NCBI GenBank assembly: GCA_963666895.2
Contig: CAXXNS010000008.1
Coordinates: forward strand, 1 to 64,000
Direction of reading: 5' to 3'
Source of the DNA: G963666895 sp963666895
GTDB lineage: Bacteria; Desulfobacterota; Desulfovibrionia; Desulfovibrionales; Desulfovibrionaceae
Length of the DNA: 64,000 nucleotides
The position numbers were made by a program, and so were the translations under genes. The notes below the pieces were generated by a model. The model saw only the letters and a list, made by a program, of their open reading frames with translations. It had not been told where the DNA came from and did no database searches. Every line of letters begins with the position of its first letter. Positions within the stretch are counted from its first letter, which is position 1. Below, one piece after another: positions 47,825 through 56,394 of this stretch.

Positions 47825-48337
47825 TTACCAGCCGTTCTGATGCACACGGTCGGCCATGTAGCGGTTCTCCCGTTCCTGGGGCTCGTCCGGGTGCCCCACC
47901 ACCAGCAGGGCCACGGGCACGATGTTCTCCGGGATGCCCAAAAGCTTGCGGAAGCCCTGCATGCGGTCCTCGCGGGGGTAGGAGGCGGTCCAGACCGCGC
48001 CCAGGCCCAGGGCCCTGGCGGCCAGGAGCAGGTTTTCGATGGCCGCCGCGCAGTCCTGGATCCAGAAGCCCGGGCAGCGGGTCTCCAGGCTCGGATCGGC
48101 GCAGACCAGGACGGCCAGGGGGGCGTGGGCGGCCATGGCCGCGTGCGGGCTGAAGGACTTGACCGCGCCGAGCTTGGCCGGGTCGTCCAGCAGCACGAAG
48201 TGCCACGGGAACTGCTTGCAGGCGCTGGGGGCGGTCATGGCCGCGGCCAGCATCTCCCTGATGTGCTCCGGGCTGACCGGGTCCTTGGTGTACTTGCGCA
48301 CGCTGCGCCGGGTGTGGATGCATTCCAGGGCGTCCAT
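47825..48337 (-). CDS. Nitroreductase family protein
   Basis: FMN-dependent NAD(P)H oxidoreductase of 170 residues. HTRRSVRKYTKDPVSPE (phosphate contacts of FMN), AMTAPSACKQFPWHFVLL, DCAAAIENLLLAARALGLGAVW and LLVVGHPDE are the family landmarks. AAGGAG upstream fixes the start at ATG 48337. The physiological substrate is unknown. Paired with the flavin reductase gene. Confidence 0.9.
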   Translation of the reverse strand: MDALECIHTRRSVRKYTKDPVSPEHIREMLAAAMTAPSACKQFPWHFVLLDDPAKLGAVKSFSPHAAMAAHAPLAVLVCADPSLETRCPGFWIQDCAAAIENLLLAARALGLGAVWTASYPREDRMQGFRKLLGIPENIVPVALLVVGHPDEPQERENRYMADRVHQNGW

Positions 48338-48495
48338 GAGGGGCTCCTTGTTGGTTGGCGGTGCTTGCCTTGTCTTCACATCCTAGCCCATGCGGCATGA
48401 AAGACAAGGGGGCGCGGACCGGCCGTTGACAGCCTTGGCCGGGCTGGCGTACCCCCTCGGAATATCTATGAACCGGCAAGCCCGAGGAGGGTGGG

Positions 48496-48969
48496 ATGAA
48501 GCGCTGGCTGGCACTGGCGTGCGCCTGTTGGATGATGTTGGTCGGAACGGCCCTGGCCCCGAATGCCCTGGCCCAGGAGACCGAGGCTCCGGACCCCGAG
48601 GCCCCGAATCCTCAGGCCATGAAGGCGGCCCTGCGCTATTTCGAGGCCATGCGCTACGACCAGATCATGCAGGACACCCTGGAGCTCATGGCCACCCAGG
48701 TGCCCGAAGAGGTCCGCGAGGACTTCAAGGCCCACTTCGGGGCCTACATGCGGGACAAGTACAAGCCGGCCATGGCCGAGCTTATGGTCCGCCATTTCAC
48801 ACTGGAGGAGCTGGAGGCCATGGCCGAGTTCTATGAATCCGACGTGGGCCGCTCCATCGCCGAGAAGATGATCCCCTTCACCATGGATACCATGCCGTTC
48901 AACGAGCAGCAGGTCATGCGCATGGTCCTGTCCTTCATGGAGGCCCACCCCGAGCTCATGGACGAGTAG
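48496..48969 (+). CDS. Exported DUF2059 protein
   Basis: 157-residue secreted or periplasmic protein: signal peptide ~1-26 (cleavage after NALA), a short Pro/Glu linker, then a helical DUF2059-like domain (~40-155) with FTLEELEAMAEFYESDVGRSIAEKM as the typical core. Function unknown. GAGGAGGG upstream gives a clear start. It converges with the aminotransferase gene; a GGGCCTAGGCCC palindrome (48978-48989) lies between their stops. Confidence 0.82.
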   Translation: MKRWLALACACWMMLVGTALAPNALAQETEAPDPEAPNPQAMKAALRYFEAMRYDQIMQDTLELMATQVPEEVREDFKAHFGAYMRDKYKPAMAELMVRHFTLEELEAMAEFYESDVGRSIAEKMIPFTMDTMPFNEQQVMRMVLSFMEAHPELMDE

Positions 48970-48993
48970 GGGGGCAGGGGCCTAGGCCCTGAT

Positions 48994-50208
48994 TCAGCCG
49001 AGTACCTGGCGGATGCGCTCCAGGGCCCAGTCGATCTCTTCCTTGGTGATGACCAGGGGCGGGGCGAAGCGGATGACGTGTTCGTGGGTCTCCTTGCAGA
49101 GCAGGCCCTTGTCCATGAGCGCCTCGCAATAGCGGCGCGCCCCACCGGCCTGGGGCAGCATCTCCACCCCGATGAGCAGGCCGCGTCCGCGGACCTCGCG
49201 GATGAGCGGATTGTCGATCTTCCGCAACTCGGCCATGAAGTATTCGCCCAGCCGGGCCGCGTTGCCGATCAGGTCCTCGTCCTTCAGCACCCGGAGTGCT
49301 TCGCGGGCCACGGCGCAGGCCAGGGGGTTGCCGCCGAAGGTGGAGCCGTGGTCCCCGGGCAGGAACACGCCCAGGATGTCGCGGTTGGCCAGTACGGCCG
49401 AGATGGGATAGAAGCCGCCGGACAGGGCCTTGCCCACCAGGGTGCAGTCCGCTTCCACGCCCTCGTGCTCCTCTGCGAAGAGCTTGCCGGTGCGGCCCAG
49501 CCCGGTCTGGATCTCGTCCAGCACGAGCATGACGTTCTCCCGGTCGCAGGCCTGGCGCAACCGCCGGAGGTAGCCCTCGGGCGGGATGACCACGCCGCCC
49601 TCGCCCTGGATGGGCTCCACCAGCACGGCCACGGTGTTGGGGGTCATGGCCTTTTCCACGGCCTCGGCGTCGCCGTAGGGCACGATGACGAAGCCCGGCG
49701 CAAACGGGCCGAAGCCCTCCTTGTAGGCGTCCTCGCTGGAAAAGCCGACCACGGCGATGGTCCGGCCGTGGAAGTTGCCCTGGCAGACGATGACCTCGGC
49801 CTGGTCCCTGGGCACGCCCTTTTCCGTGTACCCCCACTTGCGCACGGCCTTGATGGCCGTTTCCACGGCCTCGGCCCCGGAGTTCATTGGCAGGACCATG
49901 GTCGAGCCGGTCAGCTCGCATATTTCCTCGTAAAAAGGGCCCAACTGGTCGTTTCGAAAGGCGCGGGAGGTCAGGGTCAGCCTGGTGGCCTGCTCGTTCA
50001 GGGCCTTGAGGATGCGCGGGTGGCAATGGCCCTGGTTCACGGCCGAGTAGGCGGCCAGGCAGTCCAGATACTTGTTCCCCTCCAGGTCCCAGACCCACAC
50101 GCCGCGGCCCTTGGTCAGGACCACGTCCAGGGGTTTGTAGTTGCGCGCTCCGTAGCGCTCCTCCAACTGGATGCATTCCTGGGAAGTATGCTGGGATGTA
50201 CGACTCAT
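48994..50208 (-). CDS. rocD: Ornithine aminotransferase
   Basis: PLP enzyme converting ornithine and 2-oxoglutarate to glutamate semialdehyde and glutamate (404 residues). Landmarks: ERYGARNYKPLDVVL, AAYSAVNQGHCHP, MNSGAEAVETAIKAVRKWGY, NFHGRTI, LDEIQTGLGRTGK and the PLP lysine in TLVGKALSGGFYP. The YSAVNQGHCHP and NYKPL segments favour ornithine over acetylornithine or GABA aminotransferases. The ATG at 50208 has a GAGG-type site; upstream ATGs give poorly conserved extensions. Monocistronic by context: its own leader is separated from mucR by a terminator. Confidence 0.9.
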   Translation of the reverse strand: MSRTSQHTSQECIQLEERYGARNYKPLDVVLTKGRGVWVWDLEGNKYLDCLAAYSAVNQGHCHPRILKALNEQATRLTLTSRAFRNDQLGPFYEEICELTGSTMVLPMNSGAEAVETAIKAVRKWGYTEKGVPRDQAEVIVCQGNFHGRTIAVVGFSSEDAYKEGFGPFAPGFVIVPYGDAEAVEKAMTPNTVAVLVEPIQGEGGVVIPPEGYLRRLRQACDRENVMLVLDEIQTGLGRTGKLFAEEHEGVEADCTLVGKALSGGFYPISAVLANRDILGVFLPGDHGSTFGGNPLACAVAREALRVLKDEDLIGNAARLGEYFMAELRKIDNPLIREVRGRGLLIGVEMLPQAGGARRYCEALMDKGLLCKETHEHVIRFAPPLVITKEEIDWALERIRQVLG

Positions 50209-50298
50209 GACCGCCTCGATCTGTTTTTTGGGGGGTTCGGACCTTGAAAAAGGGCGGACTAGCACATCAAAACCCATCCGGCAACCGCGCGAGAGACT

Positions 50299-50336
50299 AA
50301 AAAAGATAACGGGGAGGCCAAGGCCCCCCCCGTTAC
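50299..50336 (-). terminator. Terminator after the MucR/Ros gene
   Basis: On the minus strand TAACGGGG...GGCC / GGCCTCCCCGTTA form a stem (50307-50335) followed by TCTTTTTT. It ends the regulator transcript before rocD. Confidence 0.85.
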
Positions 50337-50363
50337 GATTCAGCGAAAAAACGTGCGCCGGGA

Positions 50364-50768
50364 TTATTTGGCGGCCTTCTTCTTGCCGCGTTTCTTCCAG
50401 AGCTGCATCTCCTTCATCTTCTTGCGGCGCTCACGCTGCAGGGACTTGCAGACCAGGGGCTGGCCTTTCTTGAAGCCGTACTTTTCGCGGTACTCGATGG
50501 GGGTCAGGCCGTGGCTGCCCAGGTGCTTCTTGGTCAGGATCTTGAAAGACTTGCCGCACACGCAGCAGATGATGGACTTCTCGCGGATGGCCTTGGCCGG
50601 ATCGCAGGCGGCGTCCTCGGGTTCGTCCGGGGAGCGGCCCTCGGCCACTGCCTTGATGCCGTCGGCCAGTTTCTTGACCATGGAGGTGATTTCCTCCTCG
50701 GTCATGGTGCGCACGCTGGCCTGCGCTTTGACGATATCCAGTGCTTCCTTGATGTAGTCTTCCATCAT
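50364..50768 (-). CDS. MucR/Ros family zinc-finger regulator
   Basis: 134-residue DNA-binding protein. N-terminal helical part (~1-65), then a Ros-type zinc finger, ICCVCGKSFKILTKKHLGSHG (~68-88), followed by LTPIEYREKYGFK, the family signature. The C-terminus is a Lys/Arg-rich tail (RKKMKEMQLWKKRGKKKAAK). MucR/Ros proteins bind AT-rich DNA and often act as global repressors. Two adjacent ATGs (50768 and 50765) share one GAGGAG site. An AT-rich stretch with palindromes lies just upstream and might be autoregulatory. Confidence 0.88.
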   Translation of the reverse strand: MMEDYIKEALDIVKAQASVRTMTEEEITSMVKKLADGIKAVAEGRSPDEPEDAACDPAKAIREKSIICCVCGKSFKILTKKHLGSHGLTPIEYREKYGFKKGQPLVCKSLQRERRKKMKEMQLWKKRGKKKAAK

Positions 50769-51136
50769 GATGTCTCCTCTTGTGTTGGTGTTGCCAAGTC
50801 CCCTATTGTTTTTTCAACAACGTTGAGAAAGGAACTTATCATGGCAGAAAGGAAAAATCCATCGTTTTGTTGAATTATTCAACTAGTACGAAATTCATGT
50901 TCCGCAGTGTGTTCCGTCTTGGCCGGAAAATCAACATTTTTCTCAATGTATCATTTTGTTTCCCTACCTTCCGGGGGCATGGTGTGGCGCTCCTCGGCTA
51001 CTGTCGGGAATGTGAAAATCATGTTGCGTGGGCTCCCGGGAAACGTGCTGCGTAAGGCATGAACGTGAATCGTCGGGGTTGCCGCTCCACGGTCCATGCC
51101 GTATACCGTGACCAGAACATGAATTGGAGGACCCTC
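50769..51136. promoter_or_regulatory. Divergent AT-rich regulatory region
   Basis: 368 bp without a credible gene between mucR (minus) and the membrane protein gene (plus). It contains TTTCAACAACGTTGAGAAA (near-palindrome, ~50814-50832) and the 15-bp palindrome GTTGAATTATTCAAC (50869-50883), and the AT content up to ~50960 is far above the neighbours. These are candidate MucR/Ros or other operator sites; no clear promoter pair can be chosen by eye. Confidence 0.5.
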
Positions 51137-51628
51137 ATGAGCGGCAGCGACAACGTGCATTCCCTGGACGAGGCCAAGCGAATCCGCGAGCAGCAGGACG
51201 AGGCTCCCGTGCCTCCGGCGTCCCCGGCCGGATCGGCGTCGGGCCGCGCCCGCGACCTGTCCAAATGGGCCATGGTGGTGTCGCTGCTGTCCCTGGTCCT
51301 GGTGCTGATTTTCTTTTTCGGGCTGACCCAGAACGTCACCGGCGTGGCCGACGAGGTGCAGGCCGTGTCCGAGCTGCGCGGCCAGGTGGAGGGGCTCCAG
51401 GCCCTGGTCCAGGGCACCAACCAGTACGTGGCCGGCCTGGACGAGCGCCTCGGCGCCCTGGAGGAAATCCAGGCCAAGATGGTTCGCCAGGCCGTGTTGG
51501 AAGGCATCCTGTCCGACATGCGCATCCAGGCCGCGGCCCTGTCCGGGGCGGTGACCGATCCGGCCCAGGCGGCCAAGATCGCACAGATCCAGGAGATGCT
51601 CGAAGAGCTGTCCGTGGGCACGCCCTGA
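51137..51628 (+). CDS. Single-pass membrane protein with coiled coil
   Basis: 163-residue protein of unknown function. A basic/Pro-rich cytoplasmic N-terminus (~1-45), one strong transmembrane helix (~46-70, VVSLLSLVLVLIFFFGL) and a long heptad-like region (~75-160, with ELRGQVEGLQALV and GALEEIQAKM). GGAGG upstream of ATG 51137 supports the start. It is followed 66 bp later by a MerR-like gene in the same direction; the pair may be co-transcribed. Nothing links it to a known system. Confidence 0.75.
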   Translation: MSGSDNVHSLDEAKRIREQQDEAPVPPASPAGSASGRARDLSKWAMVVSLLSLVLVLIFFFGLTQNVTGVADEVQAVSELRGQVEGLQALVQGTNQYVAGLDERLGALEEIQAKMVRQAVLEGILSDMRIQAAALSGAVTDPAQAAKIAQIQEMLEELSVGTP

Positions 51629-51694
51629 CCGTCCGCGTCCTTGACACCCCCGGGGAGGCCGGGCTACCTCGTCCATGAACGGCAATGCCGAGCA

Positions 51695-52747
51695 ATGGCG
51701 AACAGCGTGGCCCAGATGGCGAACACCCAGACCTACATTTCCCTGCGCGAAGTGGGACGCCGTTTGGGCATCCCCCCCTCCACCGTGGTCTATTACAAGG
51801 ACCGCTTCGCTTCCCACATCCCGTCCGAGGGCGGCCAGGGCCGCCGCATGCGCTATCCCGAGGCCGTGCTGGACATCTTCCGGTCCATCCGGGAGATGTT
51901 CGACAACAACTGGTCCGCCGAGCAGATCGAGGAGGCCCTGGCCAAAAAACAGAAACCGCCCGTGCCGCCCTTCGGGTCCGGTGATCCGGCCAAGGCCGCC
52001 CGGGAGGCGGCCCGCGTTCCCCAGCCCGACATCCCGCCGGTGCCCTCGGTGGTGCTGGAGCAACTGGCCCACCTGGCCAAGGGGCAGGCCGACCTGGGCG
52101 CGGCCATCAAGGGGCTTGCCCGGGACATGGAGGCCATGCGCAAGGACCAGGCCGTGGCGGCCGAGGATCGGCTGGGCCGCATCGAGCGGCTGGAGACCGA
52201 ACTGGAGGGCGTGCGGCGCATGCTCTTCGACCTGGGCGACCGGGTGGCCGGGAAAGGCAACGGGGCGGACAAAGGGGCGGACAAGCCCGGGCGCGAGAAG
52301 AAGGACAAGGCCGCCAAGGGCGGCGTGGGCGAGGGGCCCCGGTCCAGGGCCGCGTCCGGCGGGCTGGCCCCGTCCGAGGCCTTCCTGTCCAGGCCCCTGG
52401 TCATCCGTACGGCCCAGGGCGAGTATTTGGGCGTGCTGGGCGGCGGGCGCAAGCACTTCACCCTGGGCGACTTCATCACCCTGATGGAGCGCAACATCTC
52501 CGGCCGCCGCAGCATCCGGACCAAGTGGGAGCGCCGCTCCGAGCAGTGGGTGCTGGTGGTGGCGGCCCGGGACGTGGAGACCGGCAGCGAGCAGTCCATC
52601 CTCCTGGTGGTGCGCAAGACCATCACCCCGTCCAAGAACGTGGTCACCGAGATCGTGCGCCTGAACATAGACGGTTCGGACGTTCCCGATTCCCTGCTTT
52701 TGTCCCTGTTCAAACAGGTCCGTGACGAATTTTCCGGGGAGTCTTGA
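51695..52747 (+). CDS. MerR-like HTH protein with coiled coil and unknown C-terminal domain
   Basis: About 350 residues. The N-terminus is a MerR-type winged helix (SLREVGRRLGIPPSTVVYYK, then RMRYPEAVLDIF). A helical coiled-coil (~115-185) follows, then a Lys/Gly-rich linker (~190-225) and a C-terminal domain (~245-350, RPLVIRTAQGEYLGVLGGG, WVLVVAARDVETG) that I do not recognise. No effector-binding Cys typical of metal MerR proteins is seen. ATG 51695 and ATG 51716 are both possible; neither has a good ribosome site. Target unknown. Confidence 0.7.
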   Translation: MANSVAQMANTQTYISLREVGRRLGIPPSTVVYYKDRFASHIPSEGGQGRRMRYPEAVLDIFRSIREMFDNNWSAEQIEEALAKKQKPPVPPFGSGDPAKAAREAARVPQPDIPPVPSVVLEQLAHLAKGQADLGAAIKGLARDMEAMRKDQAVAAEDRLGRIERLETELEGVRRMLFDLGDRVAGKGNGADKGADKPGREKKDKAAKGGVGEGPRSRAASGGLAPSEAFLSRPLVIRTAQGEYLGVLGGGRKHFTLGDFITLMERNISGRRSIRTKWERRSEQWVLVVAARDVETGSEQSILLVVRKTITPSKNVVTEIVRLNIDGSDVPDSLLLSLFKQVRDEFSGES

Positions 52748-52860
52748 TAGAATATATGCAAATTGCTTAATTTTTTTCTAGATAAAATCTTGATCTTTCG
52801 ATTGATTTTCTGCTATGGAGTGGTGGCTTCCATGTTCCGTTTGCTTGGGGAGGAGGGGGT

Positions 52861-53289
52861 ATGCCTCAGGTTGCAGCCAGAATCACGCATGATCAGGAGA
52901 AGTGGCTCAAGGAGTACTTCAAGACCAAGTCTGCCGGGGCCGAGTTCATTCTGCCCTGGGCCGTGGACGTGTTCTTCAAGTCCATCCGAAACGTTTCCCA
53001 GGACTTCTCCATCGCCGAATTGAAGACCATCCTTGAGGCCCACAAGGACATCAAGCTGATGCCCAACCAGTCCAAGCAGGCCTATCTGCTCCTGCGCGTG
53101 GAGGAGGCCTGCGAGGAACGCGGCGTGCATATCCAGCACGGGGCCAGTAAGAATAACCTGGAAGTGAAGATCCACCGCCTCTCGGACCTTCAGGCCACGG
53201 CCATCATGATCTGGGCCACGGCCTACTGGACCAGCAAGTCCTGGTCCGGCGTGTCCATCGAGGACTACGTCAAACTTTCTTGTGGTTAA
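52861..53289 (+). CDS. Conserved hypothetical protein
   Basis: 142-residue cytoplasmic protein of unknown function. Mostly helical by composition, e.g. HDQEKWLKEYFKTKSAG, FSIAELKTILEAH and LMPNQSKQAYLLLRVEEACEE. A very strong ribosome site (GGAGGAGGGGG) precedes ATG 52861, and an AT-rich region with a possible TTGATC...TATGGA promoter (52790-52819) lies upstream. It overlaps the thiamine gene by 8 bp, so the two are probably co-translated. Confidence 0.72.
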   Translation: MPQVAARITHDQEKWLKEYFKTKSAGAEFILPWAVDVFFKSIRNVSQDFSIAELKTILEAHKDIKLMPNQSKQAYLLLRVEEACEERGVHIQHGASKNNLEVKIHRLSDLQATAIMIWATAYWTSKSWSGVSIEDYVKLSCG

Positions 53290-54673
53290 GCCGCTTCCCT
53301 GCGCACTGACCATCGCCGGGTCCGACTCGTCCGGCGGAGCCGGCATCCAGGCCGACCTCAAGACCTTCGCCATGCAGGGGGTCTACGGCGCGTCGGTCAT
53401 CACCGCCCTGACAGCCCAGAACACCACCGGCGTGGCCGACATCCACGCGCCCCCGGCCCGTTTCGTGGCCGAGCAGATGCGCAGCGTGCTCTCGGACCTG
53501 GACGTGCGCGCGGCCAAGACCGGCATGCTCTTCTCCGGGGCCATCATCAAGGCCGTGGCTCCCTTCCTCAAGAAAAAGGACTTCCCCCTGGTTGTGGACC
53601 CGGTTTGCGTGGCCCAGTCCGGGGGCAAGCTCCTGGAGGACAGCGCGGTGGAGGCCATGGCCGAGCGGATATTCCCTCTGGCCGACCTGTTGACCCCCAA
53701 CGCGCCCGAGACCGAATTCTTCACCGGCGTGGCCGTCAAGACTCCGGCCGACGTACACAAGGCGGCCGCCAAGCTGCTCAAGATGGGGCCCAAGGCCGTG
53801 CTCATCAAGGGCGGCCACCTGGGCGACTCGGTGGCGGCCACGGACTGGTACTGCGCCAAGGGGGACAAGCCCCTGCCCTTCATGCAGCAGCGGGTCAAGA
53901 CCAGAAATCTTCACGGCACGGGCTGCACCCTGTCCTCGGCCATCGCCGCCTGGCTGGCCCGCGGGCTGGACATGCCCCGGGCCGTGCGCCGCGCCCAGGC
54001 CTACCTGAATCTTTGCCTGCGCACCGGGTACGACATCGGACGGGGCAGCGGCCCGCCCAACCACCTGGCCCCCATGCTCAAGGAGCAGGGCAGGGCGGCC
54101 GTGCTGGAGGAATTGGACATGCTGGTCCGGTCCCTGGCCGGGCTGCCCGGACTGGCCCGGCTGGTGCCGGGGCACGGGCTCGGCCTGGCCCTGGCCATGG
54201 AGTGGGTGGAGGGAGACGGGGACATCGCCTCCTTCACTGTGCCCCTGATGGCCACCCTGGACGGGGACGTGGTCCGGGCCGGGTGCCCGGGCTTCGGGGT
54301 CCAGCCCCGGCTGGCCAGGGCCCTGCTGGCCGCGCGCAAGGTCCGGCCGGACGTCACCTGCCTGGCCACCCTGCGCCAGGACGAGACCGTGATCGCGGCC
54401 TTGAAGAAGGCCAAGCTGGCCGCGACCTGGTTCGACCGGGCCAACGAGCCCGGCGCTTCCCGCGCGGGCGCGGCCCCGCGGAACAACGAGGCGGCCACCC
54501 TGGAGTGGGGCCTGTGCCACGCCCTCAACGCCACCACCCAGCCGGGCCGGATAGGGGCCGTGCTGGACCGTGGCAACCAGGGCGTGGAGCCGTTGGTGTT
54601 TCTGCTGGGCAGGACGGCCAAGGAGTTGGTGGAGCGCGTCTCCACGGTGCTGGGAGCGCTCGGAAAGGCCTGA
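53282..54673 (+). CDS. thiD: Bifunctional HMP-P kinase ThiD - ThiN thiamine-phosphate synthase
   Basis: Thiamine pathway fusion, 463 residues. ThiD part (~1-260): IAGSDSSGGAGIQADLKTFA (substrate loop), VTGVY-type QGVYGASVITALTAQN, VVDPV, LTPNAPETEFF and HGTGCTLSSAIAAWLA (ATP/anion hole). The C-terminal ~285-455 resembles ThiN, the ThiE replacement that joins HMP-PP and thiazole phosphate. GTG at 53282 overlaps the preceding gene by 8 bp. An exact 11-bp tandem repeat, GCCTGATTCGG twice (54668-54689), contains the stop. No TPP riboswitch is visible upstream. Confidence 0.88.
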   Translation: MVKPLPCALTIAGSDSSGGAGIQADLKTFAMQGVYGASVITALTAQNTTGVADIHAPPARFVAEQMRSVLSDLDVRAAKTGMLFSGAIIKAVAPFLKKKDFPLVVDPVCVAQSGGKLLEDSAVEAMAERIFPLADLLTPNAPETEFFTGVAVKTPADVHKAAAKLLKMGPKAVLIKGGHLGDSVAATDWYCAKGDKPLPFMQQRVKTRNLHGTGCTLSSAIAAWLARGLDMPRAVRRAQAYLNLCLRTGYDIGRGSGPPNHLAPMLKEQGRAAVLEELDMLVRSLAGLPGLARLVPGHGLGLALAMEWVEGDGDIASFTVPLMATLDGDVVRAGCPGFGVQPRLARALLAARKVRPDVTCLATLRQDETVIAALKKAKLAATWFDRANEPGASRAGAAPRNNEAATLEWGLCHALNATTQPGRIGAVLDRGNQGVEPLVFLLGRTAKELVERVSTVLGALGKA

Positions 54674-54722
54674 TTCGGGCCTGATTCGGGCGCGATGCGG
54701 GTCCGTTGGAGGCCGCGTCCGG

Positions 54723-54752
54723 TTGACAGGCTGAAACCCCCATGCGTATAAC
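54723..54752 (+). promoter_or_regulatory. tRNA-Leu promoter
   Basis: TTGACA (54723-54728), 18-bp spacer, TATAAC (54747-54752), twelve bases before the mature tRNA. Close to sigma-70 consensus. Confidence 0.75.
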
Positions 54753-54764
54753 CCTCCCTCTTTT

Positions 54765-54849
54765 GCGAGAGTGGCGGAATTGGTAGACGCACCGGCCTTA
54801 GGAGCCGGCGGCTTCGTCCGTGGGAGTTCGAGTCTCCCCTCTCGCACCA
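54765..54849 (+). tRNA. tRNA-Leu (TAG)
   Basis: 85 nt with encoded CCA. Acceptor arms GCGAGAG and CTCTCGC are perfect; the anticodon loop is CTTAGGA (anticodon TAG). The long variable arm expected for leucine (CGGCTTCGTCCG region) is present. Confidence 0.96.
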
Positions 54850-54904
54850 ATTTGCGCCCGTGAAGAATACGCGCCGTCAGGCGCACGAGGAGGATACATT
54901 CGTC

Positions 54905-56272
54905 ATGGAATACGACGTCAAGGAAGTTTCCCCGGTCCAACGGGAGGTCGAGGTCAAGGTGCCGGTGGAGGAAGTCAACGCCGCCCTGACCACCACGGTG
55001 GCCCTGTACCGGCGCGGCCAGGAGGTCAAGGGCTTCCGCAAGGGCAAGGCCCCGGCCCAGGTCATCGAATCCAAGTTCAAGGCCCGCATCGTGGGCGAGG
55101 CCACCACGGACCTGATCAACTACCAGATCAACGAGATCATGTCCGCGCTCTCCCTGCAGCCCATGAGCCGCATCGACGTGGACGCGGACAGCCTGGAGCG
55201 CGACCAGGAGTTCACCTACAAGATCAGTTTCGAGGTGGCCCCCGAGCTTGACCTGCCGGACTACGGCAATCTCAAGGTGGACGAGGTGGCCGTGGAGGTG
55301 TCCGACGACGACATCGCCCAGGTGGAACAGCGCATCCTGGAGCGCGCGGCCGAGGTCAAGACTCTGGACGACGCCCGTCCGGCCAAGGACGGCGAGATCG
55401 TCACGGTCAGCTTCGCGGCCCTCAAGGACGGCGAGGTGTTCGACGGCATCAAGGCCGAGAGCTTCGACCTGGAGTTGGGCAGCGAGCAGGCCCTGCAGGA
55501 GTTCGAGGAGCTGGTCAAGACCCTGGCCCCGGGCCAGGAGGGCGAGAAGGAAGTCACCTTCCCCGAGGACTTCATCAACCCGTCCATGGCCGGGCAGACT
55601 CTGACCATGCGGGCCAAGGTTCACGCCGTGAAGACCAAAATTATCCCCGAGCTTTCGGACGAGGTGGCCAAGAAGGCCGGCTTCGAGTCCGTGGAGAAGA
55701 TGCGCCAGGGCATCCGCGAGTCCTACGAGCAGAGCCGGGGCCAGATGCACAAGTCCGAGGCCCAGAAGAGCCTGCTGGACTCCATGTGCGACGGCCTGGA
55801 CTTCCCCCTGCCGCCGAGCATGGTGGAGGACCGCCTGGACCGCATGATTGCGGACATGGAATCCCATCTGGACCGGCAGGGCAAGTCCCTGTCCTCCCTG
55901 GGTAAGTCCCTGGAGGAGCTGCGCAACGACCAGCGGGAGGAGGCCGAGGCGGCCTGCCGTTCCGAGCTGGTCCTGCTGGCCGTGGCCAAGAAGGAGAACC
56001 TGGACGTCACCCCCGAGGAGATCGACCAGACCCTGGCCAAGGTGGCCATGCAGACCCGCCAGCCCTTCCAGGAGCTCAAGCGCTACTACGAGGAGCACAA
56101 CCTGCTCGTGCCCCTCAAGGACCGCATCCTGGCGGACAAGGCCATGGACCTGGTCTACGACAAGGCCCAGGTGACCAAGGTCGCGCCCGGCGACAAGAAG
56201 GACGCCCCCGAAAAGGCCGCGCCCAAGAAGGCGGCCCCGAAAAAGGCCGAGGCCAAGAAGGACGAAAAGTAG
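54905..56272 (+). CDS. tig: Trigger factor
   Basis: Ribosome-associated chaperone and peptidyl-prolyl isomerase of 455 residues. N-terminal ribosome-binding domain with the signature GFRKGKAP (~45), central FKBP-type PPIase (~150-240: DGEIVTVSFAALKDGEVFDG), and a helical C-terminal arm (~250-430). The very end is a Lys/Ala/Pro-rich tail (KKAAPKKAEAKK). GAGGAGG lies about 11 bases upstream of ATG 54905. Starts the block tig - Fic-like - clpP - clpX - lon, with a strong terminator right after it. Confidence 0.95.
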   Translation: MEYDVKEVSPVQREVEVKVPVEEVNAALTTTVALYRRGQEVKGFRKGKAPAQVIESKFKARIVGEATTDLINYQINEIMSALSLQPMSRIDVDADSLERDQEFTYKISFEVAPELDLPDYGNLKVDEVAVEVSDDDIAQVEQRILERAAEVKTLDDARPAKDGEIVTVSFAALKDGEVFDGIKAESFDLELGSEQALQEFEELVKTLAPGQEGEKEVTFPEDFINPSMAGQTLTMRAKVHAVKTKIIPELSDEVAKKAGFESVEKMRQGIRESYEQSRGQMHKSEAQKSLLDSMCDGLDFPLPPSMVEDRLDRMIADMESHLDRQGKSLSSLGKSLEELRNDQREEAEAACRSELVLLAVAKKENLDVTPEEIDQTLAKVAMQTRQPFQELKRYYEEHNLLVPLKDRILADKAMDLVYDKAQVTKVAPGDKKDAPEKAAPKKAAPKKAEAKKDEK

Positions 56273-56292
56273 TCTCGTTTCAATGACGCAAC

Positions 56293-56333
56293 CGCCCCCG
56301 TCGGCCGCCCAGGCGGCTGGCGGGGGTGTTTTG
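56293..56333 (+). terminator. Terminator after tig
   Basis: CCCCCG (56295-56300) and CGGGGG (56321-56326) enclose GGCCGCC/GGCGGCT in a long GC-rich stem, followed by TGTTTTGTT. It isolates tig from the Fic-like gene. Confidence 0.85.
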
Positions 56334-56394
56334 TTGGCCACGAGTTGACTCCCCAGCCGTTTCAAGACATGCGTTGTGAAACAGGACAGAGAAG

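Noticed and set aside
48978..48989. Palindrome GGGCCTAGGCCC between DUF2059 gene and rocD as terminator
   Set aside because: No loop and no T tract; too short to call.
54668..54689. 11-bp tandem repeat GCCTGATTCGG at the thiD stop
   Set aside because: Only two copies; a trivial duplication with no clear function.
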